Positions 1-6,174 of a stretch of DNA of 6,313 nt are shown here, piece after piece (position 1 is the first letter of the stretch; each line of letters starts with the position of its first letter). Source of the DNA: Anaerofilum sp. (GTDB lineage Bacteria > Bacillota > Clostridia > Oscillospirales > Ruminococcaceae); the NCBI GenBank assembly GCA_020024115.1, contig JAHHUF010000100.1, forward strand, positions 1 to 6,313. Direction: 5' to 3'. A program made the translations under genes and the position numbers. The notes under the pieces were generated by a model. The model searched no databases. It was not told where the DNA came from and saw only the letters and a program-made list of their open reading frames with translations.

Positions 1-1069
1 GGTCAGTGATGGCAACGGCTCGATGTCCCATTCTGGCTGCCAGTTTCACCGCCTCGCCGGGGTCACAAAATCCATCCATACTTGATAATTTTGTATGCAA
101 ATGCAACTCTACACGCTTTTTGGGGGCGTTATCTTCTCGTTTTTTACGCTCAACAATCATTACATCATAAGGGGTAAGAAGATAGTCCTTTTCGTATGGG
201 TCATAGTTATAATCACCCCGAACCACCAAAGTCATACCATTTCCAATTTCATCCCATTTTGCACAGGAGCCTTCTTGAAATTCCCGAATTTTCAAGGTGA
301 CTGAACTGGTATAGTCCGTAATGGAAATCATATAGTTTTTGCGTTTGTTTCCCTTAATTTCGGTTGCAAACACATCGCCCCACAAAGTCACTTTTCCACT
401 GTCTGGGTTCAGGTCTTTCATGTGTACAAGGTCTTGCGGTTTAAACCGCTTTCCATGAAAATAACGCACTGGTTTGTTTGTCAAATCCAATCCTGTAATT
501 TTCACTACTTCTTCAGCAGGTTTGGGAGCCGCTTTCTGCATAAACTTTTGCACTGTTGGAATTTTTCGCTGTCTTTCCATCAACTGTGCATCGGTGCGTT
601 CATCTTTTCTCAGTTCAATGCTCCAACTGCCCCCAGAATAATGATTCAAATGTTCCTCTAACCGTTTGCCAAATTGAATGGTTTGTAAAATTTCCAATCC
701 GTTTTTTACATCCAAAAAAATTTTACTGCCCTGTAATTCAATTCCACACCCATCCAAGAAGCCATTAACAGGCAATCCTGTCTCTCGCATATCGTCAATT
801 GCATCTCGAATTGCCTGCTCTGAAATTTCCTCAAAGGAAAAATAATTTTCACTTTCCAGTTTTTGTCGGTCTGGAAAATACCCTTTTAGCTGGCTGCACA
901 GGGTTCGTCTGTCTTGTCGGCTGATGGGTGCTCGGCTGCGAAATGTTATGGTAATACAGCTTTGTATTCGATTGTCTACAACCTTTTCCACAAGAGCATT
1001 TCCAAATTTTTCTATAAAAGCTGTATCCTCACAAAATTGAGGAAACAACTCAGTTACCAATCTTGCCAC
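1..1069 (-). CDS. polC: DNA polymerase III PolC-type alpha subunit, N-terminal part (cut by window edge)
   Basis: PolC is the replicative DNA polymerase of low-GC Gram-positive bacteria, carrying polymerase and 3'-5' proofreading exonuclease in one chain of about 1,400-1,450 residues. Only the first 356 codons are here; the frame stays open to base 1. Visible are a divergent N-terminal domain (about 1-190), an OB-fold segment (about 225-305, with the run ISITDYTSSVTLKI) and the start of the PHP domain, KRVELHLHT with His323 and His325 followed by Asp332, matching the B. subtilis PolC PHP start. Exonuclease and polymerase domains lie outside the window. The start is GTG at 1069-1067, chosen because GAAAGGA lies 7-8 bases upstream; an in-frame TTG at 1096 has no ribosome site and sits at a hairpin edge. 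It follows ispG after 72 bases containing a terminator-like hairpin. The family call is very secure; the start is likely. Confidence 0.96.
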   Translation of the reverse strand, partial: MARLVTELFPQFCEDTAFIEKFGNALVEKVVDNRIQSCITITFRSRAPISRQDRRTLCSQLKGYFPDRQKLESENYFSFEEISEQAIRDAIDDMRETGLPVNGFLDGCGIELQGSKIFLDVKNGLEILQTIQFGKRLEEHLNHYSGGSWSIELRKDERTDAQLMERQRKIPTVQKFMQKAAPKPAEEVVKITGLDLTNKPVRYFHGKRFKPQDLVHMKDLNPDSGKVTLWGDVFATEIKGNKRKNYMISITDYTSSVTLKIREFQEGSCAKWDEIGNGMTLVVRGDYNYDPYEKDYLLTPYDVMIVERKKREDNAPKKRVELHLHTKLSSMDGFCDPGEAVKLAARMGHRAVAITD

Positions 1070-1094
1070 AGTATAATCCTTTCTTTTTGTTGGC

Positions 1095-1122
1095 AAAACC
1101 CGCAGAAAACTCCTGCGGGTTT
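1095..1122 (-). terminator. Terminator-like hairpin between ispG and polC
   Basis: Seen on the minus strand: a perfect 10-base-pair stem (AAACCCGCAG paired with CTGCGGGTTT) around a 7-base loop, ending in a run of four T (1098-1095), then GCC. It begins 20 bases after the ispG stop and ends about 25 bases before the polC GTG. The stem is strong but the T tail is short, so partial termination, or an mRNA 3'-end stabiliser, is as likely as full termination. On the plus strand the same stem is followed by a T-rich stretch, but no plus-strand gene needs a terminator here. Confidence 0.6.
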
Positions 1123-1141
1123 GTATTTATATGCTTTATTT

Positions 1142-2185
1142 TTACAGTTTGTATACTTCCTCAATCAATTGTCCAACAATATCTCCCCGCAGCATTCGGA
1201 TTTTCTCACCACGGATAAAGAGTAATGCCTCATCTTTACCACCGGCAATCCCAATATCAGCTTCTCTCGCTTCTCCGAGGCCATTGACAACACAGCCCAT
1301 AACTGCCACTTTAACAGGCTTTTTATAGCCTTTCAAGCGACGCTCCACTTCGTTTGCAATTTCTGCCACCTGAATATTGGTTCTGCCACAAGTGGGGCAA
1401 CTGATAATCTCCGGGCCATTGACTGCATGCCCTGCTGCACGCAAAATATCAAATCCTGCCTGCACCTCTTTTTCAGGTTCATCGGTCAAAGAAACCCGCA
1501 ATGTATCACCAATTCCCTCAAGCAGCAAACCACCAATTCCCATACCTGACTTAATCAAGCCCATACGATAGGTTCCTGCTTCAGTAACACCAACATGCAA
1601 GGGGTAGTCACATTGTTCATTCAGCAAACGATATGCCTCCATCATGTTTCGGACATTGCTGGATTTGATGGAAATAATAATATCATTAAAATCGTATTTT
1701 TCCAGCAATTTGACATTATACATTGCACTTTCCACCAAAGCCTGCGGAACAGGTGCACCATACTTTGCCAAAACTTCCTCTTCCAAACTGCCGGCATTCA
1801 CACCAATGCGAATGGGAATGTTCTTGCTTTGGCAAGCCTGCACAACCTGCTTTACACGGTCATCGCTGCCGATGTTGCCTGGATTGATTCTGACTTTATC
1901 AATGCCTGCTGCAACACATTCCAGCGCAATGCGATAATCAAAATGAATATCTGCTACCAATGGAATATCTACTTCTTTTTTGATTGCTTCAACCAATTGA
2001 ACATCTTCCATTGATGGAACACTAAACCGCAAAATCTGGCAGCCTGCCTCTGCTACACGCACAGCCTGCTCCACATTTGCCTGCACATTTTTTGCATGTG
2101 CATTTAACATTGTCTGCACAGCAACAGGATTGTTGCCGCCCAAAATCACATTTCCTACTTTTACTTCTCGTTTTACTTGTCGCAT
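1142..2185 (-). CDS. ispG: 4-hydroxy-3-methylbut-2-enyl diphosphate synthase (flavodoxin/ferredoxin type)
   Basis: IspG (GcpE) reductively opens 2-C-methyl-D-erythritol 2,4-cyclodiphosphate to HMBPP, the penultimate MEP-pathway step, using a [4Fe-4S] cluster. The 347-residue product has the N-terminal TIM-barrel signatures VADIHFDYRIALE (about 77-89) and KVRINPGNIG (97-106), then the C-terminal cluster domain. Cluster ligands Cys263 and Cys266 (SCPTCGR), Cys298 (MGCVVNG) and Glu305 correspond to E. coli C270, C273, C305 and E312, so the active site looks intact. Oddities: residue 303 is Leu where the family motif normally reads NGPGE, and the early QSMTN-type motif reads QTMLN. The start is ATG 2185, with GAAGG seven bases upstream; an in-frame ATG at 2209 would add eight lysine/glutamate-rich residues and overlap that ribosome site. 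The stop of rseP lies 45 bases upstream, which indicates cotranscription. Confidence 0.96.
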   Translation of the reverse strand: MRQVKREVKVGNVILGGNNPVAVQTMLNAHAKNVQANVEQAVRVAEAGCQILRFSVPSMEDVQLVEAIKKEVDIPLVADIHFDYRIALECVAAGIDKVRINPGNIGSDDRVKQVVQACQSKNIPIRIGVNAGSLEEEVLAKYGAPVPQALVESAMYNVKLLEKYDFNDIIISIKSSNVRNMMEAYRLLNEQCDYPLHVGVTEAGTYRMGLIKSGMGIGGLLLEGIGDTLRVSLTDEPEKEVQAGFDILRAAGHAVNGPEIISCPTCGRTNIQVAEIANEVERRLKGYKKPVKVAVMGCVVNGLGEAREADIGIAGGKDEALLFIRGEKIRMLRGDIVGQLIEEVYKL

Positions 2186-2192
2186 TTTTTCA

Positions 2193-2197
2193 CCTTC
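2193..2197 (-). promoter_or_regulatory. Ribosome binding site deciding the ispG start
   Basis: GAAGG lies seven bases (TGAAAAA) before the ATG at 2185. The upstream in-frame ATG at 2209 has no purine-rich site in front of it (the bases before it read TGTGGCATTGA). The protein starting at 2185 also begins where IspG homologues usually do, with a short basic stretch before VGNVxxGG. Confidence 0.7.
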
Positions 2198-2230
2198 TTT
2201 TATTTTCATTCAATGCCACAATTTTTTACA

Positions 2231-3304
2231 CTATCCACCAATTAAGCGACCAATATCGTTAAAGGTCACAAACAACATCAACAGCATTAACAAGGCAAAT
2301 CCCACCATATTAATCATACCTTCATACTTTGCCGGCAATGGTTTACGGCGAATTTTTTCTACAACCAACAGCACCAATTTTCCACCATCCAGCGCAGGCA
2401 AAGGCAGGAGATTGAAAATTCCCAAATTGATGGTAATCAATGCCATCATATTCAGCACCGGCTCAATGCCCACCGAAACCGCCTGATTGATTGCCTGCAC
2501 AATTCCCACAGGACCGGAAAGCTGGTTTACTTCCACCCTGCCGCTGACCAAATCCACCAAAGAAAGCACAATCAGCCTTGCATAGGATACCGTCCAGTTT
2601 GCTGCTTCGCTCAAAACACTTGCAACACTTTTTTGAACAGGCTGCACTGTAAAATCAATCATATACTGCCCTTCTTGCTCTCCTGTCAAAGGAGTTGCAA
2701 AAACGACATCTTTCAGTTGTATTTTTTGACCATTTCGCAGAATGGTAAAATCAGCTGTTGCCTTTTCGCTGCGAGCTGCTTCATACACTACATCATTGGC
2801 AACAAAGCATCTTCTGCCATTGATTGCCAAAATTTTATCTCCAACCCGCAACCCACTTTCATAGGACATCTCATCCCCACGAAATCCGCTGATGGTGCGG
2901 CTAGTAATCACATTCTGCATATTTACCAAAACCAGCAAAACTCCAAAACCCAAAATCAGGTTCATAATTGCACCTGCCGCAACAACCATCATGCGTTTAC
3001 CAACCGAAACCTGCTGAAAAGATTTTCCTCTGGGGGCATCGGCTGGAATATCGGGGTAAATTTCTTCATTTACCTCATCACCGTCTTCCCCTTCCATGCT
3101 CACAAATCCACCAATGGGGAGCAAACGCAACGCATAGCGGGTGCTGCCTTTTACAAAACTACACAGTTTTGGCCCCATACCCATAGCAAATTCATTGACT
3201 TGAATCCCACATAATTTTGCAACGGTAAAATGCCCCAGTTCATGAAGAAAAATCACCACACCAAATACAAGAACCGATGCAGCGATGGTATAAAGTATGC
3301 TCAT
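2231..3304 (-). CDS. rseP: RseP/RasP site-2 membrane zinc metalloprotease
   Basis: A polytopic M50-family intramembrane protease that cuts transmembrane segments of anti-sigma factors and remnant signal peptides inside the membrane (RasP in B. subtilis, RseP in E. coli). With the ATG at 3304 it has 357 residues. HELGH at 21-25 gives the zinc ligands His21 and His25 and catalytic Glu22; the third ligand is Asp306 in NLLPLPALDGG (298-308). Membrane segments are visible at about 2-24, 105-127, 283-303 and 330-351. A single PDZ domain spans about 130-205 (SGLRVGDKILAING at 150-163), and SGPVGI at 263-268 is the usual motif before the third membrane segment. An in-frame TTG at 3310 would add two residues; ATG is preferred because AGG lies seven bases upstream, although AAAGG five bases before the TTG leaves that start possible. 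The dxr stop lies 24 bases upstream. The actual substrate cannot be inferred here. Confidence 0.95.
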   Translation of the reverse strand: MSILYTIAASVLVFGVVIFLHELGHFTVAKLCGIQVNEFAMGMGPKLCSFVKGSTRYALRLLPIGGFVSMEGEDGDEVNEEIYPDIPADAPRGKSFQQVSVGKRMMVVAAGAIMNLILGFGVLLVLVNMQNVITSRTISGFRGDEMSYESGLRVGDKILAINGRRCFVANDVVYEAARSEKATADFTILRNGQKIQLKDVVFATPLTGEQEGQYMIDFTVQPVQKSVASVLSEAANWTVSYARLIVLSLVDLVSGRVEVNQLSGPVGIVQAINQAVSVGIEPVLNMMALITINLGIFNLLPLPALDGGKLVLLVVEKIRRKPLPAKYEGMINMVGFALLMLLMLFVTFNDIGRLIGG

Positions 3305-3328
3305 CTGCAAACCTGCCTTTTATCAAAT

Positions 3329-4483
3329 TTATAATTGAGAGCGAACATATTCCCTTGCCATTCTGTCACAATCATATACATCTGCAAGGGTATAGCTTTT
3401 GCCAAAGCTGTCACTGTCCACAACGCCTTCCACCAGTCTGCCAATGTCCAAAAATCCGATTTTGTCTTCCAAAAACAGTTTAACAGCTTCTTCATTTGCA
3501 CCGTTTGCTGCACAAGGAGCAAGCCCACCTTTTGCAATTGCCTTTTTGCAGGCTGCCAAACAACGGAATGTTTCTTCGTCAGCTGTATCAAAAGTAATCT
3601 GTTTCAAGGTTGAAAAGTCCAGTTCCGGTGCAGGACTTGGAAAACGGTCTGGCCATGTGAGTGCATACTGAATGGGAATTCGCATATCGGGTACACCCAA
3701 CTGAGCCAAAATGGATTTATCGCTGAACTGCACCATAGAGTGAATGATGCTTTGACGCTGCACCACAACTTCTACCTTCTCAGGGGGCAAATCAAACAAC
3801 CACACTGCCTCAATCAGTTCAAGCCCTTTATTCATCAAAGTGGAAGAATCAATGGTGATTTTTGCACCCATTGCCCAGTTTGGATGTTTCAAGGCATCCG
3901 CTTTGGTCATACCTTCTAATTCTTCCCGTTTTTTGCCAAAAAAAGGCCCGCCGGATGCGGTCAGCAAAACTTTTTCCAATGTTTTTGCGGAATGTGCATC
4001 TTGAAGGCACTGAAAAATTGCCGAATGTTCGCTATCCACCGGCAAAAGATGCACTCCGTGTTTTTTGACAGCCTCAACCACCAAACTACCGCCTGTCACA
4101 AGGCTTTCTTTGTTTGCCAAAGCAACATCATGCCCACTTTCAATGGCAGCCAATGTTGCACCCAAACCGGCAATTCCAACCACAGCATTGAGTACAATGC
4201 CTGCATCCGGATGGCTTGCCAGTTGAATCAAACCTTCTTTGCCTTTCCACAGTTTAGGAGGATTGCTCAATCCATCCAGCAAGGTCTGCATTTTTTCGGC
4301 AGCGGTCGAGTCTGTTACAACAATCACCTGCGGATGAAATTGCTGTATCTGCTCCATTAAAAGCTCAACTCGTGTATGGGCTGCCAAACCAAATACACGA
4401 TAGCCTTGCATTTTGATAACATCCAGACTTTGAGTTCCAATTGAACCTGTACAGCCCAAAAGTGTTACTGTTTTCTGTATCAT
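3329..4483 (-). CDS. dxr: 1-deoxy-D-xylulose 5-phosphate reductoisomerase
   Basis: Dxr (IspC) converts DXP to 2-C-methyl-D-erythritol 4-phosphate with NADPH and a divalent metal, the first committed MEP-pathway step and the target of fosmidomycin. The 384-residue protein is of normal length. It shows the N-terminal NADPH-binding loop GCTGSIG (10-16), ALANKESLV (121-129), metal ligands Asp150 and Glu152 in PVDSEHSA and Glu222 in NKGLELIEA, and the flexible active-site loop HPNWAMG (200-206), matching E. coli D150, E152, E231 and the loop at 209-215. The C-terminal helical domain is complete, so the enzyme looks functional. The ATG is well supported: AAGGAG (4495-4490) lies six bases upstream and overlaps the cdsA stop codon, which suggests translational coupling. 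With ispG two genes downstream, it makes this an isoprenoid-rich operon. Confidence 0.98.
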   Translation of the reverse strand: MIQKTVTLLGCTGSIGTQSLDVIKMQGYRVFGLAAHTRVELLMEQIQQFHPQVIVVTDSTAAEKMQTLLDGLSNPPKLWKGKEGLIQLASHPDAGIVLNAVVGIAGLGATLAAIESGHDVALANKESLVTGGSLVVEAVKKHGVHLLPVDSEHSAIFQCLQDAHSAKTLEKVLLTASGGPFFGKKREELEGMTKADALKHPNWAMGAKITIDSSTLMNKGLELIEAVWLFDLPPEKVEVVVQRQSIIHSMVQFSDKSILAQLGVPDMRIPIQYALTWPDRFPSPAPELDFSTLKQITFDTADEETFRCLAACKKAIAKGGLAPCAANGANEEAVKLFLEDKIGFLDIGRLVEGVVDSDSFGKSYTLADVYDCDRMAREYVRSQL

Positions 4484-4493
4484 TGTTTTCTCC

Positions 4494-5345
4494 TTATACA
4501 GGGAATAAAAGTGTCATTCCCAAAGCAACAATCGGTGCGATAAACAACACGCTGTCAAATCGGTCTAAAATTCCGCCATGGCCTGGAAAAATGTATCCAT
4601 AGTCTTTGATTCCGCACTGTCTTTTTACACTTGAGGCAAACAAATCGCCCAAAATACCCAGCAAAGAACCTACTACTGCCAACACACTTACAATCACATA
4701 ATGGTTCAAAGTGAAGTTGCCAATAATATTGACATCGGAAATCATTCCATAGACAGCTGTGATGATAATTCCCAGCAAAACACTGCCCATCACTCCACCA
4801 ATTGCACCCTCTACCGTTTTGTTGGGGCTGACAACAGGCGCCAGCTTGTGTTTTCCGAACATTCGCCCTGTGAAATATGCTGCGGAATCTCCGCCCCATG
4901 CAAAGCCCAAAATCAGAAAGATAATATAAAGCGCATGATGCCCATACAAATCTTCGGGCAGAATGGATTTGAGCCATACAACCGAATAAAAACAACTGAC
5001 TACAATTGCACCAAAAACCAGCAGAGCAGACAGCTTTTTGAAATCCAATGTTTGGCTGTGACGCACCATACAACATGCAATATAAATCAAAAATACAAAG
5101 GTCAAAATTAACAAATAAGGTTCGATTTTCAACAAATTTGAGAACAGCAACAGTAGAATATATGGAATTGCACCTGCAAAAATCATTTTGCCACCGCTTT
5201 CCAACTTGAAGGCTTTGTAAATTTCATCAATTGCAATAATGGTCAGAATTGAAACAACCAATTCAAACACGGGGGTATGAAACAGCGTCATTACAATTCC
5301 AAGAATAACCAAACCGACTCCAGCAGTAATCAACCTTGTTTTCAA
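4494..5345 (-). CDS. cdsA: Phosphatidate cytidylyltransferase (CDP-diacylglycerol synthase)
   Basis: CdsA is an integral membrane enzyme making CDP-diacylglycerol from phosphatidic acid and CTP, the branch point to phosphatidylglycerol, cardiolipin and other phospholipids. The protein consists mostly of hydrophobic helices and ends with the complete CDS family signature at 238-264: SSVKR, then KD (247-248), then PGHGGILDRFD (254-264), holding the metal- and substrate-binding acidic residues. SPNKTVEGAIGG (173-184) is also typical. I place the start at TTG 5345 (283 residues): the only strong ribosome site, GGAGG at 5357-5353, is seven bases from this TTG but directly abuts the ATG at 5351, and the resulting N-terminus MKTRLITA resembles CdsA homologues. 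The longer ATG form would add Met-Asn. The uppS stop lies 17 bases upstream. The family call is very secure; the start is probable. Confidence 0.96.
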   Translation of the reverse strand: MKTRLITAGVGLVILGIVMTLFHTPVFELVVSILTIIAIDEIYKAFKLESGGKMIFAGAIPYILLLLFSNLLKIEPYLLILTFVFLIYIACCMVRHSQTLDFKKLSALLVFGAIVVSCFYSVVWLKSILPEDLYGHHALYIIFLILGFAWGGDSAAYFTGRMFGKHKLAPVVSPNKTVEGAIGGVMGSVLLGIIITAVYGMISDVNIIGNFTLNHYVIVSVLAVVGSLLGILGDLFASSVKRQCGIKDYGYIFPGHGGILDRFDSVLFIAPIVALGMTLLFPV

Positions 5346-5351
5346 GTTCAT

Positions 5352-5357
5352 CCCTCC
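5352..5357 (-). promoter_or_regulatory. Ribosome binding site of cdsA, misplaced for the ATG
   Basis: GGAGGG sits directly against the ATG at 5351 with no spacer, which is too close for initiation. From the GGAGG core there are seven bases (GATGAAC) to the in-frame TTG at 5345, an ordinary spacing. A third ATG at 5359 runs straight into a TGA. The geometry therefore favours the TTG start. Confidence 0.65.
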
Positions 5358-5362
5358 ATTGC

Positions 5363-6073
5363 TTACACTCCGCCAAACCGACGGCTGCGGCGATGAAATT
5401 CTTCGATTGCTGCATCCAAATCCGAACGGGTAAAATCAGGCCAAAGTTTATCCATCTCCACCAATTCAGAATAGGCTGCCTGCCACAGCAAAAAGTTTGA
5501 AAGGCGTTTTTCTCCACTAGGGCGAAGGATAAAGTCAGGGTCTTTTTGTCCAGCAGAATACATCTGATTGCTCATTGCTTCAATGGTAATATCTTCTGGT
5601 TTCATCTCACCGCTTTGCACCTTTTCTGCAAGACATTTTGCAGCATGAACAATTTCATCCCGTCCGCCGTAATTCATGCAGATATTCAATGTCATTCCTG
5701 TTTTGACTGCACTGCGTGTTTCCAAATCATTCATTCTATCCTGATATTCTTTTGGTAAACGGCTGCGGTCGCCCAAAAATTTCAAGCGAATGTTGTCTTT
5801 TTCATAATCCAGTGCTTTTATAAGATATTCACCAAACAGCTTCATAATGCCACTAACTTCTTCTTCTGGGCGAATCCAGTTTTCGGTAGAAAAGGCATAA
5901 AAATACACACTGGATACACCAATCTCATTGCAATACAAGCTGATGTCATGGAATACTTTTGCTCCTTTGGTGTGTCCGGCGGTACGGGGCAGTCCTCGTT
6001 GTTTTGCCCAGCGTCCGTTTCCGTCCATAATGATTCCAATGCTCAGTCCTTGTGCATCTGGTTTTTGTGCCAC
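5363..6073 (-). CDS. uppS: Undecaprenyl diphosphate synthase (cis-prenyltransferase)
   Basis: UppS is a cytosolic, membrane-associated cis-prenyltransferase that adds eight isopentenyl units to farnesyl diphosphate, giving the C55 carrier lipid for peptidoglycan and other wall polymers. All family motifs are present: IIMDGNGRWA with catalytic Asp17 (E. coli Asp26), GHTKGAK (33-39), YAFSTENWIRP (59-69), NYGGRDEI (134-141) and RPSGEKRLSNFLLWQ (184-198), with Arg184, Arg190 and Glu203 matching the diphosphate and metal-site residues. Residue 185 is Pro where Thr is usual (RTSGE or RTGGE). At 236 residues it has normal length. I place the start at GTG 6073: GAGGTG at 6085-6080 lies six bases upstream. 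The longer frame would start at a GTG (6082) that is itself part of that ribosome site and adds three residues. It follows frr after a 101-base hairpin-bearing gap and is tightly followed by cdsA. Confidence 0.97.
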   Translation of the reverse strand: MAQKPDAQGLSIGIIMDGNGRWAKQRGLPRTAGHTKGAKVFHDISLYCNEIGVSSVYFYAFSTENWIRPEEEVSGIMKLFGEYLIKALDYEKDNIRLKFLGDRSRLPKEYQDRMNDLETRSAVKTGMTLNICMNYGGRDEIVHAAKCLAEKVQSGEMKPEDITIEAMSNQMYSAGQKDPDFILRPSGEKRLSNFLLWQAAYSELVEMDKLWPDFTRSDLDAAIEEFHRRSRRFGGV

Positions 6074-6079
6074 TTTTTG

Positions 6080-6085
6080 CACCTC
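6080..6085 (-). promoter_or_regulatory. Ribosome binding site deciding the uppS start
   Basis: GAGGTG followed by CAAAAA (six bases) and then GTG at 6073. The upstream GTG at 6082 lies inside this site and has only the poor GCGA in front of it, so the downstream GTG is the better start. Confidence 0.65.
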
Positions 6086-6102
6086 GCTTTTCGTTTTAGT
6101 AT

Positions 6103-6143
6103 AAAATTATGCCGCACACCCCGAAAACAGGTGCACGGCATAA
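6103..6143 (-). terminator. Long terminator-like hairpin between frr and uppS
   Basis: Seen on the minus strand: a 15-base-pair stem, with three G-T wobbles and the rest Watson-Crick, around the 7-base loop GTTTTCG. The outer arms are TTATGCCG and CGGCATAA; the stem is immediately followed by four T (6106-6103) and then ATACT. It lies 31 bases after the frr stop and about 30 bases before the uppS start. The stem is long, while the T tail is short and partly interrupted, so partial termination after frr, with read-through into uppS, is a reasonable inference; an RNA-processing element is the alternative. Confidence 0.6.
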
Positions 6144-6148
6144 AATGC

Positions 6149-6164
6149 GGTGTTCGGGAACACC
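6149..6164 (-). other. Short inverted repeat after frr
   Basis: GGTGTTC and GAACACC form a perfect seven-base inverted repeat with two bases between them (realistically a six-pair stem with a four-base loop CCCG). It lies 10 bases after the frr stop and is separated by five bases from the longer terminator-like hairpin. No T tract follows. It could add to the 3'-end structure of the frr transcript; a DNA-binding operator is an alternative for which I see no other support. Confidence 0.4.
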
Positions 6165-6174
6165 CTTAATTCAA

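Noticed and set aside
1123..1165. Possible promoter for polC with a TATAAA-like element just after ispG
   Set aside because: No acceptable -35 element lies at 16-18 bases, and the local AT-rich sequence makes such matches likely by chance. Any transcript from it would also pass through the hairpin.
95..1225. Several plus-strand open frames opposite polC, up to 103 codons
   Set aside because: The minus strand is continuously open from 1069 to 1 and encodes recognisable PolC OB and PHP segments; the plus-strand frames have no domain or ribosome site.
1595..2014. Open frame of 139 codons on the plus strand
   Set aside because: It is antisense to the core of ispG, including its VADIHFDYR and RINPGNIG motifs; there is no ribosome site or domain.
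2186..2209. Eight-residue N-terminal extension of ispG from ATG 2209
   Set aside because: There is no ribosome site before it; the extension itself encodes the GAAGG site of the downstream ATG.
2633..3214. Open frame of 193 codons on the plus strand
   Set aside because: It is antisense to rseP, whose frame carries HELGH, PDZ and LDGG motifs. The plus-strand translation is low in complexity, rich in Cys, His and Asn, and shows no recognisable domain.
4701..5111. Open frames on the plus strand (4701-5111) and in another minus frame (4555-5076) across cdsA
   Set aside because: Both overlap the well-supported cdsA frame and give Cys/Trp/His-rich translations typical of shadow frames.
6107..6164. 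Switch between the two hairpins after frr (riboswitch or attenuator)
   Set aside because: Alternative pairings between the two repeats reach only about five base pairs, far weaker than the 15-pair stem. There is no leader peptide or known riboswitch core.
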